Assembly (NCBI RefSeq): GCF_028009165.1
Contig: NW_026611614.1
Span: 62,001-126,000, forward strand
Direction: 5' to 3'
Length of the DNA stretch: 64,000 nucleotides
From: Akanthomyces muscarius
Taxonomy: Eukaryota > Ascomycota > Sordariomycetes > Hypocreales > Cordycipitaceae
The notes below the pieces were generated by a model. The model did not search any database and was not told the DNA's origin. It was given only the letters and a program-made list of their open reading frames with translations. The first letter of the stretch is position 1, and every line of letters starts with the position of its first letter. The position numbers were made by a program, and so were the translations under genes. Below are positions 43,691-54,592 of this stretch, in pieces.

Positions 43691-43810
43691 TTGCAGTACT
43701 GTCGAAGAAGGGTTTTGGGCATGGTTATGGACGGGCGGCTCGATCGCATGGGCAGTGAAGACGGCGAACTGCGCTGCGATTTGTGCGAGAGAGAAACGTC
43801 CTGGCTGGCG
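43691..43810 (+). pseudogene. TLH helicase fragment in opposite orientation, copy C
   Basis: The plus strand reads QYCRRRVLGMVMDGRLDRM followed by GELRCDLCERE. This matches copy B (39490-39600, minus strand) at protein and DNA level, about 78% over 105 bases by eye. Homology begins at 43691, only a few bases beyond the last recognisable residue of copy A on the other strand. The two pieces are therefore joined head to head at about 43683-43691. Downstream the frame runs open to 44071 but loses family similarity. Confidence 0.6.
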
Positions 43811-44087
43811 CCGCCAACCGAGCCATATGAGACTACCCTGAGGCTACACTGTCTTGGCAAATTCGGCGACGGGAGCGGAAGATGGAGGCAGCGAAGGGAT
43901 TTCACGCACTCAGGGAGAGCAGAGAAAAAGACGGGCACAGGTCGGTCCATACGAAGTTATAGTAGTTGCTTTCCTCCGGGAAGAACCCGGGCTGAGGCGG
44001 CGCGCAAAGTCGTGAGGCAAGTACACTGGCGGTACCATAGCTGTACAGTTGCGCATCTGAACAGTAACTAATCTTCATTAGTCCTCC

Positions 44088-44309
44088 GTGACGCGACGCT
44101 GCCATTTGCTCGATGATGAACATAATGCTCCACTCCTTCTCGCTGCAGTATACAGGCACACGGATATGGTACGCCTGCTGCACAAGAACAATGCTGATAT
44201 CAACCACAAGATTGGATTGGAAACCACCGCACTACATATCCGCATTGTCAGTTCTGAGTTTTTCCTTCCCCTTTCCTTTTGCGGCGACATAACTATCGAA
44301 TCGTTGTAA
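44088..44309 (+). pseudogene. Ankyrin-repeat fragment
   Basis: One and a half ankyrin repeats are readable: NAPLLLAAVYRHTDMVRLLH then KNNADINHKIGLETTALHI. No flanking repeats, start or stop consistent with a full protein remain. It is probably a relic of a larger ankyrin gene captured in this rearranged zone. Confidence 0.5.
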
Positions 44310-44739
44310 GATCTCCATCATTGCTACTCGCTGCGCCAACCACGCGGGGTTTGCCGATTATTTTATCAACAGTAAAACGCCTTCGTCAGCAGTATACTCT
44401 CTTAAAAGTACAGCTGACGTTCCAGTCCCAGAAACTATAAGCCAATATTTCGCACCCCAGATATCGTGCAAGTAAGCGGCTCACGAACCGCTCGTCTTAT
44501 GTGTCGACGCAAGCATCTCGTCCTTGACCACGCCCTCGAGCTCCCCTCGGCATCCTCTCTCTCTCTCTCTACCTAGTTGTGTGTCGAAACGGGGCCCGTT
44601 GCTGCTTTTGCGCCAATCACGTCCCGTACACCGCGACCTGCTGGCCCCCGCCCGCAACGGGGCCCGTTCCGGGATTGTCATCGACCGTCACTACGCCTTT
44701 CGTACGGGCGACTATATCTACAATTCGGTCAAAATCATT

Positions 44740-44940
44740 CAACTTTTTTTGTTCACTTCTTTTTTTTTTTCACTTTTTAATTACACTTACACCTCTATTA
44801 GCGCCTCATTACCTACAAATCCTCAATAATAGGTGGGGCATTACTTATTTCTAGCTAATAAGATAATAGCTAGTCAACCAGCCAATTAGATATCAGCAGC
44901 TAGCTAGCCAACCAGCCAGCCAGCCAGCCAGCCAACCGCA
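44740..44940. repeat. Poly(T) and (CCAG)n low-complexity region
   Basis: T-rich runs at 44746-44775 are followed, after AT-rich sequence, by tandem CAGCCAGC/CAACCAGC units at 44880-44938. The T runs would be a poly(A) tail for an element on the minus strand and lie 3' of the LINE ORF1 at 45060-46190. Confidence 0.6.
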
Positions 44941-45059
44941 TGTCATTTTTTAGGAACGCGAGCTAGAGGGCGGCGCTATATGCTTCTTTTCTCTTATCTA
45001 CGTTTTGCCTGAAAGATTTTGATTGTTACTAGTTAGGGTTCACCTCAACTTTTGTTATT

Positions 45060-46190
45060 CATGTGTGGACCGCGTTATCACTCTCGTTTCGGTGGCGATT
45101 GTTCTTGTCGTCGAGCTTCCTGCGGCGGGCTGCTCGGGGGAGAGTGCCGGGGGGACGTTCGAACGAGGATCTTTTATTCTGCCGGAGCATCACTAGAAGG
45201 GTTCGTGGTCTCAGAAGGGATGATTTGCCGAGCCAGATCTGCGTTAATGTACTTCTTTTTTAGGAGCGTGGGCCTTGATGCAATCTGTACCTGGGCACTT
45301 TTGTTGTTGGGACTCCCATTGCACGTGTATACGTGGTGCGCGCAGCGTTCCTCGGGTTGGTAGCGGGCTGTTCGTGCTGGTGGTTCTGTTGTGTAGCAGC
45401 GGCCTCGTCGTTCTCGTCCTCTCTGTTGTCGCTCTCATTCGCTCCTTCCTCATCAGTGGCTTGGTGTTCAGCAGTGTTTTGGACTTCGTTTCCCCCTCCT
45501 TCTAACTGTTCTTGGCTATCTGGTATCTCTTCAGTCCTTATTGGTTCGTTATCTTCTTCCATAACCGCCGCATTGTTCTATAGTTGTTCTTATTCTGTGT
45601 CTCCCATTTCCTCGTCTTCCCTTAGAGCGGTCAGGTAGTCCTCCTGTGGTGTTGTGGTGACGTCTTCCTCGGTCGTGCCCGCCATCACCGCGTTAACTTC
45701 ATCCACTTTACTGTTTGCCGTGGCCTCGTTGGGCGTTTACGGGTTGCCCAGTGACTGAGCCATCACTTCTATGTTCTGTCGTCTATAGTTGTCTGCTCTG
45801 AGTTTCTTGGCGTGCGTTTTCTGTGACTTTGAGAGTTTGTGGTACGTAGCACTGCTCAAAGGCTGCGCGGTGGGGGCCGTAGCAGTTGGCACATTTCGGA
45901 GTAGTTTGGCAGTTTTCAGTGTCGTGCTCGGCATAGCTAACGCCGCAGGTTCTGCATGTCTCCGTCGCCGTCCACTGCACGGGCGGGTGGAATTGCCAGC
46001 ACTTCTGGCACTGGGCGAGTTGTGGGGGCTTTGTTATGAAGAACGAATACGCTCTTAGGCTAACTAGTCTAAAGTTATCCTGTACGGGCTGGTCGAACGA
46101 TATGATCAGAGTGGTCTTCGTCGGGTCATTGCTGGGTTTACTTGAGCGGCGCCACTGTACAGGGCTTCGAAAAGAGTGGCAGAATTTCAA
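45060..46190 (-). mobile_element. Tad/I-type LINE retrotransposon, ORF1 (gag-like) remnant
   Basis: The minus frame 46190-45783 reads TKTTLIISFDQPVQDNFRLV, ITKPPQLAQCQKCWQFHPP and two clear CCHC-type knuckles: CRTCGVSYAEHDTENC and CANCYGPHRAAFEQC. This is the C-terminal region of fungal LINE ORF1 proteins, which bind the element RNA. The first knuckle has lost its third ligand. In-frame TAG/TAA codons follow at 45783-45785, about 45737 and near 45590. The Glu/Gln/Asn-rich tail (45562-45260) continues to about 45060. No ORF2 (reverse transcriptase) is visible downstream, so this is a truncated or internally deleted copy. Confidence 0.65.
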
Positions 46191-46199
46191 GGATGATGC

Positions 46200-48490
46200 A
46201 GGGTAGGGTTTTCACGATGGCTCAGAAAAAACTCAATTAGCAAATCGGTGTGGAGATGATATGGATTCTCATTATTGTGGCTATCAACCCACGGAAAGAC
46301 TTCCTGGACTCAACCGACAGCCCTCCCAAGTAAGCTGTCAATTCTATCCACGGCAAGTCCTCATGGACTTAAGTGGACTGCTTGCTCACCCTGGTGACCA
46401 TCGTATTGTGAGTGGCTCCACATTGACAATATCGTACCATATATATAATTAGCAACTCTGATCGGGAACATCTGGTGTCGTTCCTAGATAAGCCTTGCTC
46501 GTCCGTTTCCCGCCAGAGTGCAGAATCAGGTTCATTAGATTTCTGCCGATGAGTCCATTCCCTCTATGTTTGGTATTTAGTAATACCAATTTGTCGGGGG
46601 AAAAAAGAGGAACTTCCAGCCTGTTTCCGGCTACGAAGGCTACTGATCTCTGGCAACTCATTCTGCTGAGACACGACGTGCTAGCGGCTGTGTACTCTGA
46701 GGTCGTCAGCGGCAAGCCTGAAGACTTCGTCGGCAACGTGGTCTTGCTCATCTCCGGTGGGCAGGTCTACAAAAACGCCTGTGATACAAACTCTCGGCCC
46801 TGCACAGCCCATCACAATTACCAATTACCGTCGCAAGTAGTCAATCAGTTTCCAGTCAGGTTTTACACATCGGTACTAGTTGGCAGACTGTCTGCTCCAA
46901 CTTTTGTAACCCGCCAGAGCCGCGGGCATTGGTCTTGCTCCCTTTATAGCAGGGGCCGTCGTTGGGGGGCTTTTGGGCTGAGTGCAAATGTGCCGCAGCT
47001 CCTGCAGTGTGCAAGCGGGGTGACCGCCATCTTGCACGAGCCCCTGACGGCACAAGTCTTCGTAGTCTTCGTAGTCGGCATATTCGATCGACTGAGTCTG
47101 CGATCATCCGGTTTCATCGAGCGGAGCCCTGCTGGCTTTTGAGCCAGGTCGGTGATGCGCTGAGCAAGCTCGTTGGCATCGACCGTTTCTGAATCGGATT
47201 TGTCGCCGTGTTGGTCTAGTCTCTGGCAAATTCTCCCGGTCAACCAGGGTCGATCCGACGTCGATAGCTCCAGCACACCAGGCAGGTTTGGCAGGTTTGA
47301 GAAGCCATGTTCCGTCAAAAACTGGTCGAGCTGTCCGTCGTCGTAGGCGAGCAGGTTGGCGGCAGATACGGTGAGGTTCTGCTTTTCAGATTTAGCCAAC
47401 AGCAATTAGAGAATGGCCCTGATGCAAGCGCTCCCCGTGAGTCAGAAGCGAGGAGGCGTGCTGGATCGCAACACCAGGAATTGCGATGGTGCGAGCCCAC
47501 CTATGGATTCTGCCAACGGTCGGCCTTCCGCGCTGCCTAACAGGGAACCATTTTCAAATCTAATCGTGACTAGCAGAACCTTCTGCTTGTTTATTATTCT
47601 TCTCGATGGTTTTGGCCGCTATAATTCTCTCTCTGACCCCCTGATTGGTCAATTACCTCCCAGTTGGGTGGCGCAAGTTTTACATCATCAATGCCCGTAA
47701 CCGTGACGGGAAGGGTCTGAAGGAGACGCAACCTGGTCGCGACACCCTGGTTCCAGGTTGCCTCTACCACCAACGCCTTGGTCGGTGCGAGAAACATGAT
47801 GAAGATGAGGATGTTGATGACGAAATCAGTCTCGGTAATGCGGTACTAGCGAACCCGGCTTCTACTTATCTCTTGCCATGTGTCGGTATGTGAACCGCGA
47901 TGAGCTCTTTTATGTCAATCCGATACATTCATTTTTCTCGTGGTTGTTCGAATCGAATAAAGCGTGAATGTGGCTTGAACAGAAAGTCGATTTGCCCGCA
48001 CATATGTCTTGAATTGGGCGACCAACTGTAGTGAGTATCGCAGGGGCGAACCGAGATCTTGTGTGCTCAGCCCGCTGAACGGAGGTTGTAGAGGCACTCC
48101 AGCGCATCTAATAGGCCCGGAAGATCTACTGGCTGCTGTGCGTTCTCTTTTGACCCATTTGCCAGCAACGCCTGCGAGTGAATCGCCCGTAGTCTTGTCT
48201 AGCTACAGAACGCAGTGGCGCTCATGGCGATCGAATGGCTACCGTACATGGCTCCTTCGTAGCCCGTACATCAGTTCCACCCGAGAACCTTTTCGACCCG
48301 TTCGAGCACGTCTGTGCACCTCCGCTAAGGAACCCAGTCTGTTACATCTTGCTTAAAATAACCTCTACAGGCCAGTGCGAGGATACATCGAGAAGTTATG
48401 TTTCAGATGAGACAACTGTTCTACGTGCAACAGTGATGACAAGAGCCGCGACGATGCTAAGTGGCAAAAAGGTGATGAATAAATGATGGT
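46200..48490. other. Unassigned region, possible decayed gene on the minus strand
   Basis: Frames at 47594-47797 (TLPVTVTGIDDVKLAPPNWE) and 46944-47405 (SAANLLAYDDGQLDQFLTEH, then PWLTGRICQRLDQ), both minus, read like protein and could be parts of one decayed gene, but I do not recognise them. Plus frames at 46495-47142 and 48009-48356 are longer than expected by chance but have no motif support. Confidence 0.3.
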
Positions 48491-48502
48491 ACAGTAACCA
48501 GT

Positions 48503-49042
48503 TCAGAGTACATCTTCCCTCCCCCACTTCTCTTCCGAAGCGTGCTTTATCTTTTCCACAAATGCCTCGTGGTCAATGCGCCTCAAATCGGCAAACGAAG
48601 CCGATAAGAGGGGAGCCGGCACAGTATCGCCCCAGTTATCGTCAGAGTCCTCGTTATAGTCAGTGTCGCCATTCAAGTCGGAGTCCTAAGAGCTGCTACT
48701 TTCATAAAGTAATCTCTCCGCGAGACAATTTGTACATACGGTATTAGCCCCGTTGGCCTCGGGAGCTGCCTCCTTGCAGACCATGTTAAAGCGATTCTGC
48801 TGCATCTCTCGCTCCTGACCATCAAAGATCTTCAGTGTCTCGTTGTCGAGGTCGACTGCATATGCCCAGTCGCAAAGCTCGCGCTTGGCAAACGCATTAT
48901 GAAGTCGCCCAAGCCGTTTGTCTTTCCCGAGCAATACCGGCTCGCTATCTACAATAAATGCGAATTCGCTGTCGTCACAGACGCGGTCTCGACCCTTTTC
49001 AGAGTATCGCATAAAGACATCTTCATACAGCAACGAGTACAA
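48503..49042 (-). pseudogene. Fungal hypothetical protein with acidic C-terminus, one internal TAG
   Basis: One frame reads DSEFAFIVDSEPVLLGKDKR, LCDWAYAVDLDNETLKIFDG, and an Asn/Cys segment ending LLYESSSS. TAG at 48686-48688 interrupts it. The same frame then continues with an acidic stretch, FADLRRIDHEAFVEKIKHAS and EEKWGREDVL before its natural TGA at 48503-48505. The 'WAYVVDLD...EVF.G' pattern is one I recall from several fungal hypothetical proteins of unknown role. The TAG fits CAG before mutation. The N-terminus is not found; the readable part starts at a TTG, so an upstream exon is probable. Apart from the stop the gene looks healthy. Confidence 0.45.
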
Positions 49043-49222
49043 ATTTGAAAGCAGTAAAGAAATGCCCGGCTATGATTCATGACCAGAACGATTTAGTCGG
49101 CCTTTTAGCACGCTGGTGACGATAAATTTATACACTGATGCGAGGCAACAGTTTCTTCAATGCATATAACTGCGATTGAGCAGTTTGACCCAACTGCGAT
49201 ACTCTTCACTTGAGCATTTCGC

Positions 49223-50401
49223 TCACTCAATTCGGGAACCACATTCTAGGCAGTATACATCTTCGAACCATGTTTGCTTGCCGGCGACAATTTTCCAGCG
49301 CAAAGGTCCGTCGCGTAAACAGGTTTTCGCTTCGCAAAGTTCCAGTAAGTTTTGGTGCATCCCTCTTTCTCCCTTTTGAAGGCGCCTTGTGACGGCCACA
49401 CCGCCTTGTCTGCCGGGAAATTCAAGTTGTACACGCCGCAGCACGTCCTCTCACAAGCATTCGTCGTGCATCCACCTTTCACATTCATGGTTCGTGCAGC
49501 AAACGAGGGTTTTCTCAGGTTGAGCGAGTGTTCTACACCGACACACGAGGTCAAGTTCCTTGGCGATATCAGTCAAGTTTTTGAGGTCAACAGTCAAATG
49601 CACGTACGGAAAGCTTTGACGTACGGCAATCGTATGCTTGCCGCCAATACCAAGCATGAACAGGTATCTCTTCATCTTCCGAGTCAGCCCAAGGAACGAC
49701 TGTCGCAAGTCCACAGACTGAGCGAAAATCGATGATGTCCACTGTGGGATTAGTGTGGCACTCTTCAGTACAGGACGCTCTCTTGCACTTGCACATACAG
49801 TGATTGGAGGCAATTAGCTCCTGCGAGCCATGGTGAGGCTGTCGCCCTGGACTACTTTTCTGCCCTGTCACAGTTGCCCTAGGCAGCTCTTCGGGCCGGT
49901 ACATTCAAAACAACGCGTGCGTAGACACATTCCTCATCGGCAGCCCTGATTTCCAGGATTTGAGCAATCCAGCTGACTGACTTCGGACATGAGTCTGTGA
50001 GTCGCTCTTCAGGCGTATGACTGTTGGCAACAAACACGAAATCGTCGACACGGTATATATTGAAAGTGGCAGTGTCTTTGTAGGTTAGCCAGCAGAAGAA
50101 TATCCAGACGCGACGTGATACACTCACGGTAACAAAGCGGATACTGGGCTAAGTCGCTCCATTCCATGCCTTGTTCAACAAGGTAGCTACGTTCAACACG
50201 GTAGTTGGTGCGCAAGGTGTCATATTGCTCTTTCCCAACGAGGAAGGACTGGACCAGTGTCTCGTCTTGGTCGTCGCTGTGCTCTTCTTTCCGTTTCTGC
50301 CCCGGAGGAGACTGCATATCAGTAGTATTTCGTATGGCTAAGCCGTTGATGAGTCCGTTGATGGCTGAGAGCCTGCCAACAATACCAATAACGGCAACCA
50401 T
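49223..50401 (-). pseudogene. BAH-PHD chromatin reader, multi-exon, decayed
   Basis: Start ATG 50401. Exon 1 ends in MEWSDLAQYPLCY. A GTGAGT intron (about 50133-50083) leads to TATFNIYRVDDFVFVANSH and SVSWIAQILEIRAADEECVY (BAH domain). One extra base then shifts the frame to MYRPEELPRATVTGQKSSPG and QELIASNH. A GTATGT intron with an ACTAATC branch leads to DIIDF...VVPWADSEDE, HAWYWRQAYDCRTSKLS. A GTACGT intron leads to the PHD finger LVCRCRTLAQPEKTLVCC and HECERWMHDECL. A TGA at 49451-49453 follows the CL, and the frame continues for 75 codons. BAH and PHD modules read histone marks. Intact introns together with the frameshift and nonsense codon show recent loss. Confidence 0.7.
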
Positions 50402-50711
50402 GGAGCCAGAAAAGGCACTCAATATCGGTCTTCCAGAGGTTAAAACACCTATACAGAGACAGCAGCTTCGCCGCCTTCTTTGGGCCAGTACGCGCCGTTC
50501 AACCGACCAGCGTACGAGCCGACTAATGCAGCGGAAGATCGAGAAGCAATTTGATATCCAACGAGCCCGAATTTGCCTCCAAGCAGGTCAAATATCGAAG
50601 CTTGAGGCAAAAGCGAAGCTTATCAAACCCTTCAAACGCAAGTCAGTTAACACAAATCCCAATAGAACCTTCACTACAGTTATAGACGTTGAAACACCCG
50701 TTCTCAGCTAG
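50400..50711 (+). mobile_element. Pogo/Fot1-like transposase C-terminal remnant (possible)
   Basis: The plus frame reads TPIQRQQLRRLL, RLMQRKIEKQFDIQRARICL, a leucine/lysine helix and KRKSVNTNPNRTFTTVIDVE. C-terminal tails of Fot1/pogo transposases have this build: TP box, basic helix, KRK-V-x-NPN-x-F-x-x-I. No DDE catalytic part is present. The frame begins at the point where the BAH-PHD gene starts on the other strand, so the element end may abut or have replaced that gene's promoter. Confidence 0.4.
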
Positions 50712-50719
50712 AAGAGCAA

Positions 50720-51340
50720 TTAACAGGCCTCCAATGCCGGCATACTATTGCACTATCGGAATAATGATTCTTTAGCTCCTAGGCTATCTATTGGTGTAAT
50801 TTTCATAATTAGTTGAGTTTTAATGTATTTGTTATGAGGCAGTTACGCGGCGCCTCCTGGCTAGAGAACTTGGCCCGAAAGTGGGAATGGCCCGAAAGTG
50901 GGTTGTTGACGTTAAGCCATAGAACCATTCACGCGTCATTCCGGTGCCTCCATTTGCGATAACATCAGGTACATACAAGTATTACTTTGCAGGCCGGGAC
51001 CCCCACACTAGCCAAGCGCTGCCCTACCCTGCACAAGATATCGGCACCCTTCGCGACGACACCTCAACCGGGTACAGCTGTACATTAATCCGTAGAAGGC
51101 TCGATAGCACGTCCAAAAGCTCACCCTAGGGCGCCAACAGATGTAGAAGTCAAATCAAATCAAATCAACTCAAATCAAGACGACGATACCTATTATTAAC
51201 GCAAGGAACTTAATTTGTGGTGAATTTGAGTTGATTGATTACTAAGAAAAGAGTTGTTTTTTAAACTGAGGTTGGGGTTGATTGACATCAACCTGATTGA
51301 CAACCTGGTGATTGACGTCGCGTTGATCGCGACCCTGCCC
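50720..51340. other. AT-rich intergenic with TCAAA/TTGA simple repeats
   Basis: CAAAT-type tandem units lie at 51150-51178 and TTGATTGA-type units at 51215-51300. They are partly complementary (AAATCAAATCAA against TTGATTTGA-like words), so a loose hairpin is possible. There is no gene. Confidence 0.5.
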
Positions 51341-51345
51341 TCAGC

Positions 51346-52309
51346 TCATCTATTCCTGACGCTAGTACTGCGCAGTTTTTTCTTATATTCCAGATTCTCT
51401 GACGTCCTCCACCGTACCAGAATACCTGCCTTTTCCACTACATCTTCCAGCATGCCCATGTCCCCATACTGCGATTGTTTAGACAAGAAACCATTTTCTG
51501 GTGTGATCAAACAGTGCGGTTCTGTTATTGACGAGCCAAAGTCGACCAACTTGCCGTCGCAAAAGTTGTCCCTCCGAATGTCGGTGTTGTACACCTTGAG
51601 TCGATTTAGCTCTTGAATGTCCTTCCGGATATTCTCGATGATCTTGTATGTTATGCCTGGATCTGATGATGCCAGTTTCTTAATGATGCCCCGTATTGGT
51701 CGGCTCGTTATTGGCCTCCTCGCCCCCGGCGTTGGGGACGAGTTGGTAGAAGAATCGCTGTCGAGACAGTTCTCATCTAGATCAACTCCGTACTCGTCTA
51801 GCTGCTTGCGGTAGCAGTCATCAAGATAGATGAAGCCATAACATGGTATGGCTATGTCGCGTTTGGTCTTGCCTTGACTTTTGGCCATGTTTATTCGACC
51901 GTATGCGCGGCATTCGGCGTAGAAAGGGTCCAAGTGAAGCTCGGCTAGGCGTTTGGGATCTTTCCCTGACACATACGCTTCCCAGGACCATCTCGTGTCC
52001 TCTGCATTGTAAAATTTGAACTGAAATTAGTAGATCGTTAGTGTTTAGTGTAAGCGCGGTTATCAGCTCGAATTGGCCACCTACCACTTTCAAAGCATAG
52101 AGCTCCGACTCGATCCTAACCTTGAATACGTATCCCTGGCGCCCCGAATCAGAATCCCCCAACGGGGAGTCGGAGCCTGCATCGATCCTCCCTAGCCACT
52201 CAATAGGCGAATTGTGGTGGCGAAAGGCTTGCAGCTTTGGACCTCGGCAAGGAGGCAGCTCCTTTGGGTGTGCGGCTGGCCGCGGCCGCTGCATCTGCCC
52301 ACTCTGCAT
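51346..52309 (-). CDS. FTA2-like protein kinase-fold protein, two exons, intact
   Basis: Start ATG 52309. Exon 1 is 52309-52085. A 64-nt intron at 52084-52021 has a GTAGGT donor and an ATTTCAG acceptor. Exon 2 is 52020-51346. The join is in phase and the product is about 299 residues. Kinase-like landmarks are a Gly-rich GRQGYVFKVRIES, YALKV (the VAIK lysine), AECRAYGRI, IRGIIKKL, an HRD-like NTDIRRDNF with the catalytic Asp, and LVDFGSSITEPH with an intact DFG. This is the order of the Pfam FTA2 group, named after a kinetochore Sim4-complex subunit but found in many fungal accessory genes. The HRD histidine and APE motif are missing, so activity is uncertain. Confidence 0.7.
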
Positions 52310-52319
52310 CTTCTATTTT

Positions 52320-53030
52320 GAGAGCGAGCGCTGGGCTGAGCAGATATAAAAAGGTTAGGCCGCCTTGCTGCAGCCAGCTATGAGTCGCAAATTCTTTTAA
52401 GAGCTGATGAAGATGACCGGCGTGGCTGATGGGAGATCCTGCCCTCCAGCTTATCAGCATTACCCAACGAGGGGTACAGATTAGCGGGCCGCGGCCAACC
52501 AGAACGCGCCGTTTGTTTCAGGCCAGCTGTGGCAGACACAAGGTGAACGATCATGAGCAGCACAACAACAGTGCTCGATTCCTTAACATGGTCGAATCCT
52601 GAGGTTGAGTATGATGCTGACGGCAGCTCTAACAGTACAGCTTCCGACCTGCACATGGTAATATGGCATTCTGGCAAAGTCGAAAAGAGGATCGAGCATC
52701 CTCACCACAGCGTTGACGAGCGAGAGCACCATTTCGGCTCATGCAGCTCAGTGCACGCTGCATTGAGTTATGCCTCCCAAAGGGGGAGAACCATAATGAG
52801 TCCAGACGCCGGCGTGACCGCCTGCTGTCACAACCACGGCGTCTCTTGCCCAGCAAGCTGGATTGAGCGACGACGATTGCGCCACCGACCAGCGACACGC
52901 CGGTCATGGCGCGCAACAAGGAGATGCGCAAAAAGGCTGCGGAGGGCACTTGCGCCTATCGCTAGCGAGGATTACAAGATCGACTGCTAGGTTATTCCCG
53001 AGAGAACGCAGGCGGCATTACCCTTCGATA
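52320..53030. other. Intergenic, no firm gene
   Basis: A 145-codon plus frame at 52553-52990 begins with ATG and has an ordinary start, but degenerates into Arg-rich low-quality sequence. The minus frame opposite is similar. Neither has a recognisable motif. Confidence 0.3.
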
Positions 53031-53034
53031 CGCC

Positions 53035-53304
53035 TTGTACCGGGTGCTTGTTCAAGGTCTCCGGAGGTGTCAGGGGCAGCTGTCTCCAAGCGTTGTGACC
53101 ATTAACGGCCAGGAATCCAAGTTTCGAAACTTTTACACTGGAGAGCCTATCTGGGAGATTGAGGGTTCCCTACATAGACATCCGTGGGACATGTACAGGG
53201 GTGTTGACCCGAGAGATGGTTCAATGTACTGGATGTATAATGGGCAGGAGGTCGTGGGCGAAGATGGTCAGCGTCTTTTGGACGGCCCGCCGTTGTATAC
53301 GTAG
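53035..53304 (+). CDS. Hypothetical protein, C-terminal part (uncertain)
   Basis: The last 65 codons read well-formed protein with many aromatic residues (FRNFYTGEPIWEIEGSLHRH, then GSMYWMYNGQEVVGEDG). The first 25 codons do not, and start at a non-ATG codon. It is probably the last exon of a gene whose upstream part I cannot define. Function is unknown. Confidence 0.35.
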   Translation: MYRVLVQGLRRCQGQLSPSVVTINGQESKFRNFYTGEPIWEIEGSLHRHPWDMYRGVDPRDGSMYWMYNGQEVVGEDGQRLLDGPPLYT

Positions 53305-53309
53305 TGACG

Positions 53310-54580
53310 TATGGGATAGTATGAAGTTTCCACTCAGCCACCAATACCTCCGTTTCCAACATGGTTCCGCAGCCAGTGTCCACTTCATCACTACGACCAA
53401 CGCCAATATCAGCATAAAACTCTAAATTTATATCAATAAATGTAAACAGTCTGTAGATTGCGGTAGAATATTTCTTCCCCCTGACAATCTATTCTGACTA
53501 TTTCATGCAGGCGCAAAAAATTCACAGAAAACGTGTGCAAGGAATTTCGAGCCTGGCTCATTACTCCTTTTAATCTAGCATGAAGATATGCCTCTTGAAT
53601 GGGCCAACAAAGCATATAAGCTTTTAATGGCATTAGGGCTCTCAGCATGTAAAGCCGGACGAAACTCTTTACATGTGAAAAGCTAATGGAACAAATCTAC
53701 ATGCTCTACACCCGGCTACATTGCTTTCGCAAAGAGTATCTACAGTACCAATATTATACTACCGAGTTAAAGTTAGATGCGAAAATTCTCTTCGCGACGC
53801 TCCCTGCCTCTATGTCTAGGAGCTAGCAGTCGACCCCGATTGATAAGCTACGGGCCGAACGGGATTGGACAAGACGGAGAGCCTGTGACAGGTGCGAAGC
53901 CAGCAGAGCAGAAGCTGGCCGAGCAGAAGCCTCCAGAGCAAAAGACGGATTAAACAGCCTAATACTAGCAGTGAAAACAAGCCGAAAAGGTCCAGCAAAA
54001 GCTAAAAGTGCAGTTATCGTTGTGTGTTTACGCAGATTAGCTAGATAAGCAAGGCTAAAAGCACATGGGCATGCAGGCGGTTTTGCAAAATGTAGCTACC
54101 GAATGCTCTGTTCGCAGTGCGTACGGATAAGACACAGCAAGAAAAACTACTGTACGCGACCGGAGAGCAGGGGGGATGCCTACAGAATGGTATTGCGCAG
54201 TCAACGTGAGTAATCACTCAGTTCGTTGTCCGCGGGCTGCCTCTTGCCATGGGGAACAAGCCATAAATGTCTCCGTGCTTGCAAGCTCCCATCCTGTAAC
54301 GGGCAAGCCGCTTGAGCGGCGGCTGTGCCGCCGAGCTTCTAGAACCTTCCATTGGCTCGACGCTTTAAAAGTGCTGATTATGCTCTCATATAGTTGATTC
54401 ACTTTCTTTTCTCTTCATCTTGACAGAAAACAGCATAGGAACTAGATAGTTGAATCAACTCACTAGCGGCCTTTCACAAGTTGCAGTACTTACTCCGCGC
54501 AGGCCCGGTCAGTTATGCAAACAATTGAATTGCCTCCTCTGCACTCTGCTCCAGAGGCAGATATGGATGGCCAATCCTAA
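53310..54580. other. Long AT-rich stretch without a supported gene
   Basis: Short frames only. Simple purine-rich repetition (AGCAGAAGC / GAGCAGAAGCC) lies at about 53908-53940. I see no mobile-element motif. Confidence 0.35.
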
Positions 54581-54592
54581 AGGCCTGAAAGA

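Noticed and set aside
46495..47142. 215-codon plus-strand frame
   Set aside because: No recognisable motif. The minus strand over part of the same interval reads more like protein, so no gene is called.
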